Part shown: in pieces, positions 34,284-41,780 of the stretch
Layout: each line of letters begins with the position of its first letter
Numbering within the stretch: position 1 is the stretch's first letter
Assembly: GCF_000687935.1 (NCBI RefSeq)
Contig: NZ_JHZZ01000001.1
Location: 744,001 to 808,000 of the forward strand
Direction of reading: 5' to 3'
Source: Polaribacter sp. Hel_I_88
Lineage (GTDB): Bacteria; Bacteroidota; Bacteroidia; Flavobacteriales; Flavobacteriaceae
Length of the DNA: 64,000 nt
Notes under the pieces: model-generated
The model's database searches: none
Told to the model about the DNA's origin: nothing
Seen by the model: only the letters and a program-made list of their open reading frames with translations
Program-made: the position numbers and the translations under genes

Positions 34284-34425
34284 GCCAGTTGCCAACACCG
34301 TATAAAAAAAATTGCTGGTTTTAGCTTACTTACGAAAATCCTCTCGGATTTTCTTGGTTCGTGTTTTATTTACTAACTTTATTGCTTAAAACACGCAACT
34401 TTTCTTATACAAAAACGTTGCCATT
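34284..34425 (+). repeat. Cassette boundary site B (structured spacer between two orphan genes)
   Basis: This 142-base spacer opens with GTTGCCAACACCGTATA and ends with TATACAAAAACGTTGCCATT. Inside are two perfect hairpins: GAAAATCC/GGATTTTC with a TCTC loop, and CGTGTTTT/AAAACACG with a 20-base loop. The left end pairs with site A and the right end with site C, not with each other over their whole length. Size and layout recall integron attC sites, but the core does not fit GTTRRRY. Confidence 0.7.
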
Positions 34426-34433
34426 AATTTGAA

Positions 34434-35573
34434 ATGAACGATAAAGAACTGAAATATTATCAACCTTATTCCATCGAGAAAGAATATAATTTTCGTGAAA
34501 AATTAAAAGATACTGATTCTTTTTACGACCAAATGCTAGGCGAATATGAGTATTTCTACAAAGACGAGGGAAATTACGGAAATAGAAGAAATTCAGATAA
34601 ATTTACTGCAAAAGAATATTGTGAAAACGGATATATTTTAGACCAATTCCACAATTGGAGAAATTGGTTCAAAAACGGAAAAAACATATTTTCTTTTTCT
34701 CAAGAACTTTTACAAATGTTAAAAAAAACAGATGTAAAAGACTTAACATACAAATCGTTTAAATTGCCCTATGACAATTTTTATATTTCTTTAAAATCAT
34801 TAGGAATAAAAATCACAGAAAACTCTGAAAAGATTATTGAGGGAGTTTATATTTCGATTGATAGACAAGCAATGGAAAATGAATACGAAGAAAAAGACCC
34901 TTTAATTTTTGACTATGCAATTAGCTTTAATTTTGTTGGCGACTTTTTAGAACATAAATTAATCGATTATGACAAAATTTGGGATGATAGCGGATATGGT
35001 GGAGCAGACTTCTGGAATTATGCATTTTATTTCAGAGAAAAGGAAAATATTATCACAATAGAAAATGGAATAGATGACGCAAAAAAAATGTTTAGATTTT
35101 CCTATTTTCCTGAAAATAAAGAGGAAATAGATGATTTACATTTAGACGCTTTTAATCGTCATATTAAGTTCATAGATAATACTTGTAAAGCGCTTGTTAA
35201 TAGTTTATTATATCTATCGCTACCTAGTGAAAGTAAAGATATAATAGCAAAATATCCAAATGACTTACCCCATAATTTCAACAAAAAACTAACAATTTCA
35301 AAAAACGAAAAAGAGCAAAATAAAATCGGAAAAAAGATTAGCGAAACAGGTTTTTCTAAAATTCAATACGTTGGTCTTTCTTTTTCTAAAAACAACAAGA
35401 ATAACACAAACAGCGGACTTGAATTATCGCCACATTGGAGAAGAGGTCATTGGAGAAATCAAGCATACGGATTAAAATTAAAGGAAAATAAACTGATTTG
35501 GATAAAACCAACGATTGTAAATAAAGATTTAGGAAAACCCGAAAAAGGACACGTTTACGAAATAAAAAACTAA
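34434..35573 (+). CDS. Orphan protein in cassette-like unit 2
   Basis: This 379-residue cytoplasmic-looking protein (no signal peptide, no membrane segment) is not recognised as a named family. It is rich in Tyr, Asn, Lys, Asp and Glu. The C-terminal 60 residues contain SPHWRRGHWRNQAYG, LKENKLIWIKPTIVN and KGHVYEIKN; an RRGHWR-then-W-I-P pattern occurs at the C-termini of various plasmid and phage proteins, including AcrVA2-like ones, but this is a short similarity. The ATG lies 9 bases after site B and the stop one base before TAATGGCAAC of site C, so the unit has almost no spare DNA. Function unknown. Confidence 0.7.
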   Translation: MNDKELKYYQPYSIEKEYNFREKLKDTDSFYDQMLGEYEYFYKDEGNYGNRRNSDKFTAKEYCENGYILDQFHNWRNWFKNGKNIFSFSQELLQMLKKTDVKDLTYKSFKLPYDNFYISLKSLGIKITENSEKIIEGVYISIDRQAMENEYEEKDPLIFDYAISFNFVGDFLEHKLIDYDKIWDDSGYGGADFWNYAFYFREKENIITIENGIDDAKKMFRFSYFPENKEEIDDLHLDAFNRHIKFIDNTCKALVNSLLYLSLPSESKDIIAKYPNDLPHNFNKKLTISKNEKEQNKIGKKISETGFSKIQYVGLSFSKNNKNNTNSGLELSPHWRRGHWRNQAYGLKLKENKLIWIKPTIVNKDLGKPEKGHVYEIKN

Positions 35574-35596
35574 TGGCAACATCCGTATACAAGTAA
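35571..35596 (+). repeat. Cassette boundary site C
   Basis: TAATGGCAACATCCGTATAC directly follows the orphan gene's stop codon. TAATGGCAAC is the exact inverted repeat of GTTGCCATTA at the right end of site B (34416-34425). Its CAACATCCGTATA matches CAACACCGTATA at the left end of site B. Confidence 0.65.
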
Positions 35597-35692
35597 TAAA
35601 AAAACATCAAAAATCATTAATTTTATTGACTAAAGTTATGTGACTTTTAATGTTTTTACAGTATTAAAACTATCATATAAATAGCTTATTCT

Positions 35693-37612
35693 TTAAGAAA
35701 ACTGCCCAACTTTACCTTCTACTTTTTCCCATTCTTCCATCAACGAATCTACTTTTGCTTTTTTCGCTTTGTATTTTTGAAAGAAATTTGGTCTTGCAGC
35801 AACTTCATCGTAGTTTTTTGCTAGTTCTAAATCTAATTTTTCGATTTCTTTTTCTAAATCAGCAATTTCAGTTTCTATATTAGAAAGCCTGTTGTTTAAC
35901 TTTTTAAGTTCTTTTTCTTGATCTCTAGACAATTGATTCGCTTCACTTTTAGAAGTATCCTTATCTACCTTTACAACAGTTCTCTTTTCTGCTTCACGTA
36001 GATTTTCCATTTTATGTTCTTCCAAGAAATAATCGATATCACCTAAATATTCTTTGATTTCTTTGTCTTTAAAACCATACACAGAAGATGTTAAGCCTTG
36101 TAAAAACTCACGATCGTGAGAAACTACAATTAACGTTCCATTAAATTTACTTAATGCTTCTTTTAAAACCGTTTTAGAGGCAATATCTAAATGGTTTGTT
36201 GGCTCATCCATGATTAAAACGTTGAATGGCTGTAACAACAATTTACACAATGCCAACCTGTTTCTTTCTCCACCAGAAAGTACTTTTGCTTTTTTATCTA
36301 CTGCATCACCACCAAAAAGGAAAGAACCCAACATGTCTCTAACACGCATTCTGTTACCATCTGTTGCAGCATCTTCCATAATTTCTAACACCGTTTTTTC
36401 TGGTGGTAAATATTCTGATTGATTCTGTGCAAAATAACCAACTTCTACATTGTGCCCAAGTTTTAAATAGCCTTCAAAAGGAATTTCACCAACCATCATT
36501 TTAGCTAAAGTCGATTTTCCTTGTCCATTTTGCCCAACAAAAGCAATTTTAGAGTTTCTTTCAATCAATAAATCTACTCCTTCTAAAACATGTTTATCAC
36601 CATAACTTTTAGAAAGATTTTCTGCTTCCACAATAATTTTACCTGGCTCTTTAGAAATTGCAAAACGCACATTCATGGCTTGGTTATCATCTTGATCTAC
36701 TTCAATCAACTCAACTTTATCAAGCTGTTTCATTAAAGATTGTGCCATAGATGCTTTACTTGCTTTGGCTTTAAATTTGTTAATTAAGTCTTGTTTTTGC
36801 TTTATCTCTTTCTCTTGATTTTTTTGTGCTTGTAATTGCTTTTCCTTAATTTCTCCTCTTAATAATAAGAATTGAGAATATGGTTTTTTATAATCATAAA
36901 TCTGCCCAAGAGAAATTTCTATAGTTCTGTTGGTTACGTTATCTAGAAACATTTTATCGTGAGAAACCAATACAATTGCTCCAGAATAGTTCTTTAAAAA
37001 GTTCTCTAACCAAATTATAGATTCAATATCTAAATGGTTTGTTGGCTCATCTAACAGTAAAATATCATTATTTTGTAACAATAGTTTTGCCAATTCAATA
37101 CGCATTCTCCAACCTCCAGAAAAAGTATCAGTAAGTTTGTCAAAATCTTCTCTTTGAAAACCTAAACCTTGTAAAATTTTCTCTGTATCACCTTGATAAT
37201 TATAACCTCCTAAAAGTTCGTAACGTTCTTGTTTATCTGTTAAATCTTGAATTAACTCTGTATAAGAATCGCTTTCATAATCGGTTCTTGTGGTTAATTG
37301 CGTATTTATTTCTTCAAGTTGAAGTTCTAATTCTTTAATTTCTTCAAAAGCTTGATAGGCTTCTTCCAAAATGGTTCTTCCTTCCACAAAATCTATATCT
37401 TGTCTTAAAAAGCCCATTCGTATATCTTTATCAAAAGCCATGGTGCCTCCACTCGTTTCAATATCTTTTGATAACACTTTTAGTAGCGTAGATTTCCCTG
37501 CTCCATTTTTTCCAATCAATCCTATTCTATCGCCTTTATTTAATTTAAAAGTGATGCCAGAAAACAAGTCAGTTCCCATAAAGGAAACTGTTAAATTATG
37601 CACGTTTAACAT
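35693..37612 (-). CDS. ABC-F family ATP-binding protein
   Basis: This 639-residue protein has two ABC ATPase domains (about 1-245 and 315-530) with Walker A GKNGAGKST and GQNGQGKST, signatures FSGGWRMR and LSGGERNR, and Walker B ILLLDEPTNHLD and VLIMDEPTNHLD. No membrane segments. A linker (245-315) and a C-terminal coiled coil (about 555-639) are present, the Uup/YfmR-like arrangement. ABC-F proteins act on the ribosome to relieve stalling or confer antibiotic tolerance. It is divergent from the DUF983 gene. Confidence 0.95.
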   Translation of the reverse strand: MLNVHNLTVSFMGTDLFSGITFKLNKGDRIGLIGKNGAGKSTLLKVLSKDIETSGGTMAFDKDIRMGFLRQDIDFVEGRTILEEAYQAFEEIKELELQLEEINTQLTTRTDYESDSYTELIQDLTDKQERYELLGGYNYQGDTEKILQGLGFQREDFDKLTDTFSGGWRMRIELAKLLLQNNDILLLDEPTNHLDIESIIWLENFLKNYSGAIVLVSHDKMFLDNVTNRTIEISLGQIYDYKKPYSQFLLLRGEIKEKQLQAQKNQEKEIKQKQDLINKFKAKASKASMAQSLMKQLDKVELIEVDQDDNQAMNVRFAISKEPGKIIVEAENLSKSYGDKHVLEGVDLLIERNSKIAFVGQNGQGKSTLAKMMVGEIPFEGYLKLGHNVEVGYFAQNQSEYLPPEKTVLEIMEDAATDGNRMRVRDMLGSFLFGGDAVDKKAKVLSGGERNRLALCKLLLQPFNVLIMDEPTNHLDIASKTVLKEALSKFNGTLIVVSHDREFLQGLTSSVYGFKDKEIKEYLGDIDYFLEEHKMENLREAEKRTVVKVDKDTSKSEANQLSRDQEKELKKLNNRLSNIETEIADLEKEIEKLDLELAKNYDEVAARPNFFQKYKAKKAKVDSLMEEWEKVEGKVGQFS

Positions 37613-37653
37613 GAAATGTAATAATAGTTACTTAATAAAAGTAGTAAAAAATT

Positions 37654-37661
37654 TACCTTTG
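37654..37661 (+). promoter_or_regulatory. Promoter -7 box of the DUF983 gene
   Basis: TACCTTTG fits TAnnTTTG and lies 25 bases before the start codon. No good TTG is placed upstream. Confidence 0.5.
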
Positions 37662-37685
37662 CAAAAGTATATAAATTTTAAGGTT

Positions 37686-38078
37686 ATGATGTTTAAAAAG
37701 GGAACAAAATTATACAGTATTGTAAATGGGAAATGTCCTAAATGTCATGAGGGTAAATTCTTTAAATATGGGGTTACTTTTAACCCTTCTAAAATTACAA
37801 CAATTCATACACATTGCTCTGAATGTAATTTAAAATACATGTTAGAGCCGTCTTTTTTTTACGGAGCAATGTATATAAATTACGGAATTACAGTGGCTAT
37901 TTCAATAGCTGTATTTATTATTACAAAACTATTTATTGGTTTAAATTTATTAGAATCTTTTTTAAGTGTTTTAGGTGCGCTTATTGTTTTGGCGCCTTTA
38001 AACTTAAGAATGGCTAGAATTATTTGGATAAATATGTTTGTTGGGTATGATAAAGATGCAGCAACTAAAAAAAATTAG
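37686..38078 (+). CDS. DUF983 family membrane protein with zinc-binding cysteines
   Basis: This 130-residue protein starts at MMFKKGTKLYSIVNGKCPKC; the much longer open frame upstream is antisense to the ABC-F gene and is not coding. CPKCHEG and HCSECNLKYM form a probable zinc ribbon (about 17-50). Two hydrophobic helices follow (about 62-84 and 92-110). DUF983 proteins are widespread small membrane proteins of unknown function. Confidence 0.88.
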   Translation: MMFKKGTKLYSIVNGKCPKCHEGKFFKYGVTFNPSKITTIHTHCSECNLKYMLEPSFFYGAMYINYGITVAISIAVFIITKLFIGLNLLESFLSVLGALIVLAPLNLRMARIIWINMFVGYDKDAATKKN

Positions 38079-38080
38079 TT

Positions 38081-38323
38081 TTATAATTTATCTGCACATA
38101 TTTTAATTCGATTAGACAAATCGTATAACGCTTTTTTTAAAGTTTCTTTTTCTTCTTCAGAAAACTCGATATTCGAGCCATTTCCGTCTAAACCATTCAT
38201 TTTTTGACTTAACCAAGATCTAGATTTTCCAAAATATTTTTTAGAAATATTTGCCCAAGATATATCAACAATTATATCCCACATTAAGGATTTCATTGAC
38301 TTTTTTTGTTTTGTAATTTCCAT
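38081..38323 (-). CDS. DUF5053-like small protein
   Basis: This 80-residue protein reads ISWANISKKYFGKSRSWLSQ, MNGLDGNG and FSEEEKETLKKALYDLSNRI. It fits DUF5053, a small Bacteroidota family of unknown function with an apparent HTH-like helix (YFGKSRSWLSQKMNG). It ends 2 bases from the DUF983 gene on the opposite strand. A minus-strand mini-gene follows upstream of it. Confidence 0.75.
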   Translation of the reverse strand: MEITKQKKSMKSLMWDIIVDISWANISKKYFGKSRSWLSQKMNGLDGNGSNIEFSEEEKETLKKALYDLSNRIKICADKL

Positions 38324-38351
38324 ATTATTAATTTAAAAAATTCTTTATAAA

Positions 38352-38483
38352 TTAAATGTCCATTAATTTATCTACTAACATTTGAATATAAATTTCTAAT
38401 TCTATTGATTTTGGATATGTGTTGTTGTAATTTCTAATCATATCTATTAATTCCCATTCATTTTCTGAAAGCTCCTTTTTCAT
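38352..38483 (-). CDS. Small protein, 43 residues, next to DUF5053
   Basis: A 43-residue frame starts MKKELSENEWELIDMIRNYN and ends QMLVDKLMDI. It is acidic, amphipathic and lies 28 bases upstream of the DUF5053 gene on the same strand. Short proteins with ELxxxExELIxxIRNY-type starts often accompany DUF5053 in Bacteroidota, from my memory of the group. Below usual gene-finder limits; function unknown. Confidence 0.55.
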   Translation of the reverse strand: MKKELSENEWELIDMIRNYNNTYPKSIELEIYIQMLVDKLMDI

Positions 38484-38587
38484 AATAGTTTTAAAATTAC
38501 ATCATAAATATATTAAACATTTGTATAATAAAAAAATAAAATGTTAAGAATAACGCTTAATATCTTATTACAAAATCTTTTTTGTGG

Positions 38588-38735
38588 TTATATTTCGCTC
38601 CTATGGAGCTTTTAGATTTCAAATTATTATTTTACTATTAATGTTGCGTTCCTATGGAACTAAAAATCCCAAAGGGGTGAAACATTAATAATTAAACTTC
38701 TTTAACTAAATTTAAGCCCTAGAAGGGCGACATAT
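38588..38735. repeat. Composite intergenic repeat with four small hairpins
   Basis: In order: GCTCCTATGGAGC (about 38597-38609), GTTCCTATGGAAC (38648-38660), ATCCCAAAGGGGT (about 38666-38678) and GCCCTAGAAGGGC (38716-38728), each hairpin embedded in AT-rich DNA with GAAACATT-like phrases. This is a well-known family of Bacteroidota intergenic repeats. It occupies most of the 348-base gap 38484-38831; the remainder holds nothing visible. Confidence 0.75.
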
Positions 38736-38831
38736 TTAAAATTGAATACTTCCAAAAACTATTAAATTTTATTCAATTCCTAAAACAAACAAAAATTCTG
38801 TACAAATTAATGAAAACAAAATGATAATTTC

Positions 38832-39872
38832 TTATTCAAATCGCTTAATATCAGAGTCTAAATCTAGTTTTTCTTTATGTTCTAAATGATTGTAAAGCTG
38901 TTTAGCCAATGTTGGTGCAATCATTACTCCACGAGTTCCTAAGCCATTTAAAACTGCTAAATTTTGATAATCTTCATGCACACCCACCAAAGGCCTTCTA
39001 TCTTTTACTGCTGGTCTTATACCTGCTTTTTGGTTGATGATTGTGTAAGGAACATTAATTACTTTTTGTAATTTTTCTACCAATTCTTGTTTACCTTCTT
39101 CTGATGGAATTGAAGTTTTATCTTTATGATTAAAAGTTGCACCTATTTTATAGTTTCCATTTCCTAAAGGCATTACAAAAACGGTTGATTTTAGTAAAAA
39201 ATCAATCTTTAATTCAGGTGCATTTATAATGATGGTTTCTCCTTTTACTTCATCTAAAGGTAAGTGTTTAAAAAACGGATTCTCTTTTACACCAAAACCT
39301 TCTGCAAAAACAATTTTACCAACTTCTATATCTTGATATTGAATACTATCTTCTTTAAATTTTATTTCATCATGATTAAATTTCTCAAAACGAATCCAAT
39401 TATTTTCTTTTAGGTACTTTCTGTAGGTTTCTATTAGCAATTCTGTGTCGATTCTACCTCCTTCTTTTACATTTCCATAATGATATTCTTCTAGAATTCC
39501 ATGGTATTTTTGTTTGTCTAAAGTTTCGTCTAAAAACGGAGCAACTTTAGGTTTGTCAAAAGCTGCAAACCAATTATTTTGGTCTTCTATGGATTTAAAT
39601 ACTTTTTTGATGACAAACTTTTCATCAAATTTTTGGTTAAGTTTTTTTTCTAACGATTCGTAAAAGGGTAAAGCAACTTCTAATTGCTCTTTGGCATTCC
39701 AAACAGGTGTAAATCTTTTTAAAATTACAGGATTGTAAACGCCACCTGCAACTAAGGAAGATGTTTGCGAATGATTTTCAAAAACTAGAAACGTTTTTTT
39801 AGCTTTTATCAATTGCTCTGCAAAAGCCAAACCTGCCAAACCTAAACCAACAATAATATAATCAATTTTCAT
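38832..39872 (-). CDS. FAD-dependent oxidoreductase (DAO family)
   Basis: This 346-residue flavoprotein begins MKIDYIIVGLGLAGLAFAEQL, the Rossmann GxGxxG dinucleotide fold; the upstream 28 residues of the frame lack any conserved sequence. The C-terminal half has GIRPAVKDRRPLVG and a late GLGTRGVMIAPTLA, typical of glycine-oxidase/D-amino-acid-oxidase-like proteins, some with MnmC2-like roles. Substrate unknown. The IS110 right end lies about 80 bases upstream of its start, so the insertion may have separated the gene from its promoter. Confidence 0.9.
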   Translation of the reverse strand: MKIDYIIVGLGLAGLAFAEQLIKAKKTFLVFENHSQTSSLVAGGVYNPVILKRFTPVWNAKEQLEVALPFYESLEKKLNQKFDEKFVIKKVFKSIEDQNNWFAAFDKPKVAPFLDETLDKQKYHGILEEYHYGNVKEGGRIDTELLIETYRKYLKENNWIRFEKFNHDEIKFKEDSIQYQDIEVGKIVFAEGFGVKENPFFKHLPLDEVKGETIIINAPELKIDFLLKSTVFVMPLGNGNYKIGATFNHKDKTSIPSEEGKQELVEKLQKVINVPYTIINQKAGIRPAVKDRRPLVGVHEDYQNLAVLNGLGTRGVMIAPTLAKQLYNHLEHKEKLDLDSDIKRFE

Positions 39873-39995
39873 GATGCAAAAATAATTAAGTTTTACTGAA
39901 AGTTTGGGATTTTGTGAAAAATTGCGATTTAAATCAATAAGAAATAAGAGTATCATTTCGTATTCTATGACTTTACCAAATATATTTTGATTTAT

Positions 39996-40991
39996 TTACG
40001 CAGCATATTTTAATACATCTACATAAGGAGTTTGTCTTTTTATAGTAGCAAAAATTCGTGATAATAGTTTATTTCTTATGATGTTAATTGTGCTCATTTT
40101 ATTTTTTCCTTGTTCGAGTCTTCTATGGTAAAATATTTTCATTTCTGGGTTATTTTGTATTGCTGATTTTGCACACATATCAAAGAGGCTTTTTATTTTT
40201 TTGTTAGCAAGATTACTCACTTTAGTTCTTCCTCTAATACTTGTTCCAGAGGTATTAGGGAAAGGTGCAATTCCACAATAAGAAGCAAACTTTCTCCAAG
40301 AAGCAAACTTTGTAAATCCGTTTGTTGTTACAATCATAAATAAAGCTGTCTGACTACCCACTCCTTTGATACTCACAATTAGTTTATATTGTTTTTTAAG
40401 TTGTTCATTAGCCTTAATTATTACGTTCATTTCAGCCTCAATATTCTTAATTTGTTTGGTAAAATATTTTATCATTTTCTCTTGGGTTTCTATAAGAAGT
40501 TGATTCTCTTTTCTAGTATAAATTCTTTTTTGTTCTTTAAGTGTTGCTTTATAACCAGCATTTTGTTTTACTAGCCTTTCTCTTAATGTTAATAAGCGTT
40601 TTAGTTGATGAATGTTTTTTGATGGAAGTTTATAAGGTTTAATTTCATCTCTTAATCGATACCCATAAAGTGCTATTTTTGTGGCATCTACTTTATCATC
40701 TTTTCCTCTAGAAATACCAAGGGATTTCTTTATTTCTAAACCTGGAATTAGTGCAAAATAAAAGTTATTTATATCAAAAAATAATGAGATTTCTTCAGAA
40801 TAAATACCTGTATGTTCTAAAACAAATAAAGTTTGCTCTTTAGAAATTGGGTTGTTTTTTTCGACCCATTTTACAAGTGCTTTAAATCCTTTTGAGTTGT
40901 TTTCAAATGATTGATAACACTGGTTACTGTGAATACGGACATCAAAAGTTAATTTGCTAATGTCAATACCAATAGTTTGTTTAATTTTCAT
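39996..40991 (-). CDS. IS110 family transposase
   Basis: This 331-residue recombinase has the N-terminal DEDD RuvC-like domain (Asp in TIGIDISKLTFDV, Glu in VLEHTGIYS, Asp pair in GKDDKVDATKIA) and the C-terminal Tnp2/transposase_20 domain (VSIKGVGSQTALFMI, YCGIAPFPNTSG, with the serine in GTSIRGR). It is full length and intact. IS110 transposases are guided by a bridge RNA encoded in the element; the candidate RNA lies just upstream. Only one copy is seen here. Confidence 0.96.
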   Translation of the reverse strand: MKIKQTIGIDISKLTFDVRIHSNQCYQSFENNSKGFKALVKWVEKNNPISKEQTLFVLEHTGIYSEEISLFFDINNFYFALIPGLEIKKSLGISRGKDDKVDATKIALYGYRLRDEIKPYKLPSKNIHQLKRLLTLRERLVKQNAGYKATLKEQKRIYTRKENQLLIETQEKMIKYFTKQIKNIEAEMNVIIKANEQLKKQYKLIVSIKGVGSQTALFMIVTTNGFTKFASWRKFASYCGIAPFPNTSGTSIRGRTKVSNLANKKIKSLFDMCAKSAIQNNPEMKIFYHRRLEQGKNKMSTINIIRNKLLSRIFATIKRQTPYVDVLKYAA

Positions 40992-40999
40992 AATTTTGT

Positions 41000-41165
41000 T
41001 TTGTGTTAGTAAAAGATGATTACGTTGACTAAAACCTTTAAAAGGGCGAAGCTGAAATTCTATTTGGTCCTTTGTAATCGGTAATAAAAGAATGGAGACT
41101 AATACGAAGTATAGATCTTATTAATCTGGACTTTTGACAAGTTCACTCCATTCTTTTTCATTAAA
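41000..41165 (-). ncRNA. Candidate IS110 bridge RNA
   Basis: Upstream of the transposase two stem-loops with big internal loops follow one another. First: AAAAGAATGGAG/CTCCATTCTTTT (41146-41157 with 41086-41097), 48-base loop. Second: GATTAC/GTAATC (41074-41079 with 41018-41023), 50-base loop. On the minus strand the first loop contains AAAAGTCC and AGATTA, also found in the left flank (41225-41241), and TTCGTATT, complementary to AATACGAA of the right flank as read in IS orientation (39957-39964). The second loop contains ACCAAATA, complementary to TATTTGGT at the right end (39975-39982). This is the two-loop plan of IS621-type bridge RNAs. Guide assignment is tentative. Confidence 0.55.
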
Positions 41166-41243
41166 AAAGTAACAATTCTTTAGTGTTCTAAATATATGAA
41201 TTAAATGCAATAATTATACTTTGCTAATCTAAAGGACTTTTTT

Positions 41244-41299
41244 GGAGAAATCTCATAAAATAAATAACATCAAATAGAGCAAGTTTATGTGATTTCTCC
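41244..41299. repeat. Hairpin repeat GGAGAAATC...GATTTCTCC, copy 1
   Basis: Arms GGAGAAATCTCATAAA and TTTATGTGATTTCTCC, with AGTCGAAA following. It directly borders the left side of the insertion sequence. Confidence 0.7.
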
Positions 41300-41398
41300 T
41301 TTTAGTCGAAAAGACAAAACTGTGAGTTATCATTTATGCTTTGAAAAAGTTGTAAACTATAAAATTTGTCATTCCTGAAATGTTTTTTTTAAGCGATT

Positions 41399-41438
41399 GA
41401 GAAATCACATAAAGTTGAGCAAGATTATGTGATTTCTC
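41399..41438. repeat. Hairpin repeat GAGAAATC...GATTTCTC, copy 2
   Basis: Perfect 14-base arms GAGAAATCACATAA / TTATGTGATTTCTC enclose a 12-base loop, with GGTCGAAA following. The loop shares GAGCAAG with copy 1. Confidence 0.75.
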
Positions 41439-41439
41439 C

Positions 41440-41737
41440 TAAGGTCGAAATGAAAAAATAAGTAGAAAAGAAATTCTAAAACTTAATTTTTCTAAAAGTT
41501 TGCAAACAATTTTAGCCCTGATTGAAGCCTTTCGACTGCGCTCAAGACAGGCTAATATTTGAGCTCTTTTTTGCATTTTTCATGCAAAAAAAGCGAGTGC
41601 TGAAAGCAGGAAATAGCTTCAAATAAAAATAATTTACAAAAAAAACCTGCAAAGTTTTGGAAACCTTGCAGGGTAATATTGATTTTATTAAGATATGTGT
41701 TAAGATTCCGTTTTTCAACGGAATTAGTTCAACTTAC
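41440..41737. other. Gene-free stretch with decayed repeats
   Basis: No gene is visible. The stretch holds a TTTCGACTGCGCTCAAGACA phrase (about 41528-41547), a common flavobacterial repeat fragment, the palindrome at 41645-41672 and a small TTCCGTT/AACGGAA hairpin (about 41707-41723). It looks like a landing zone for short repeats. Confidence 0.5.
41645..41672. repeat. CTACAAGGT palindrome family, copy 4
   Basis: CCTGCAAAGTTTTGGAAACC then TTGCAGG; one arm has a changed base relative to the three copies in the methionine genes. Confidence 0.7.
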
Positions 41738-41774
41738 TAATTTAAATTCATCACTTTGTGATTTTTAAATTAGA
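41738..41774 (-). terminator. Hairpin after gldN
   Basis: A perfect CTAATTTAAA / TTTAAATTAG stem with an inner ATCAC/GTGAT stem lies 6 bases past the gldN stop. It ends the gldKLMN unit, although the T-run is poor, so it may protect the 3' end rather than terminate. Confidence 0.55.
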
Positions 41775-41780
41775 GTTTCA

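Larger units (their letters stand above)
39957..41243 (-). mobile_element. IS110-family insertion sequence, approximate extent
   Basis: The element holds one DEDD transposase gene on the minus strand and a long structured non-coding region on its 5' side. IS110 elements have no terminal inverted repeats, so the ends cannot be read directly. The extent given covers the transposase, the bridge RNA candidate and the flanking 8-mers (39957-39964 and 41234-41241) that recur in the first bridge loop. It is inserted between the FAD oxidoreductase gene and a repeat-rich gap. Confidence 0.7.

Noticed and set aside
34284..34425. Canonical integron attC site
   Set aside because: The boundary core reads GTTGCCA or GTTGGCA, not GTTRRRY, and no IntI-type integrase or attI is in the window; only the layout is integron-like.
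37371..37685. Long N-terminal extension of the DUF983 gene
   Set aside because: This part is antisense to the conserved first ATPase domain of the ABC-F gene; the DUF983 family starts at the MMFKKG position.
40381..40574. 61-residue plus-strand frame within the transposase
   Set aside because: Antisense to conserved IS110 transposase sequence and made of Phe/Leu/Ile-rich low-complexity translation.
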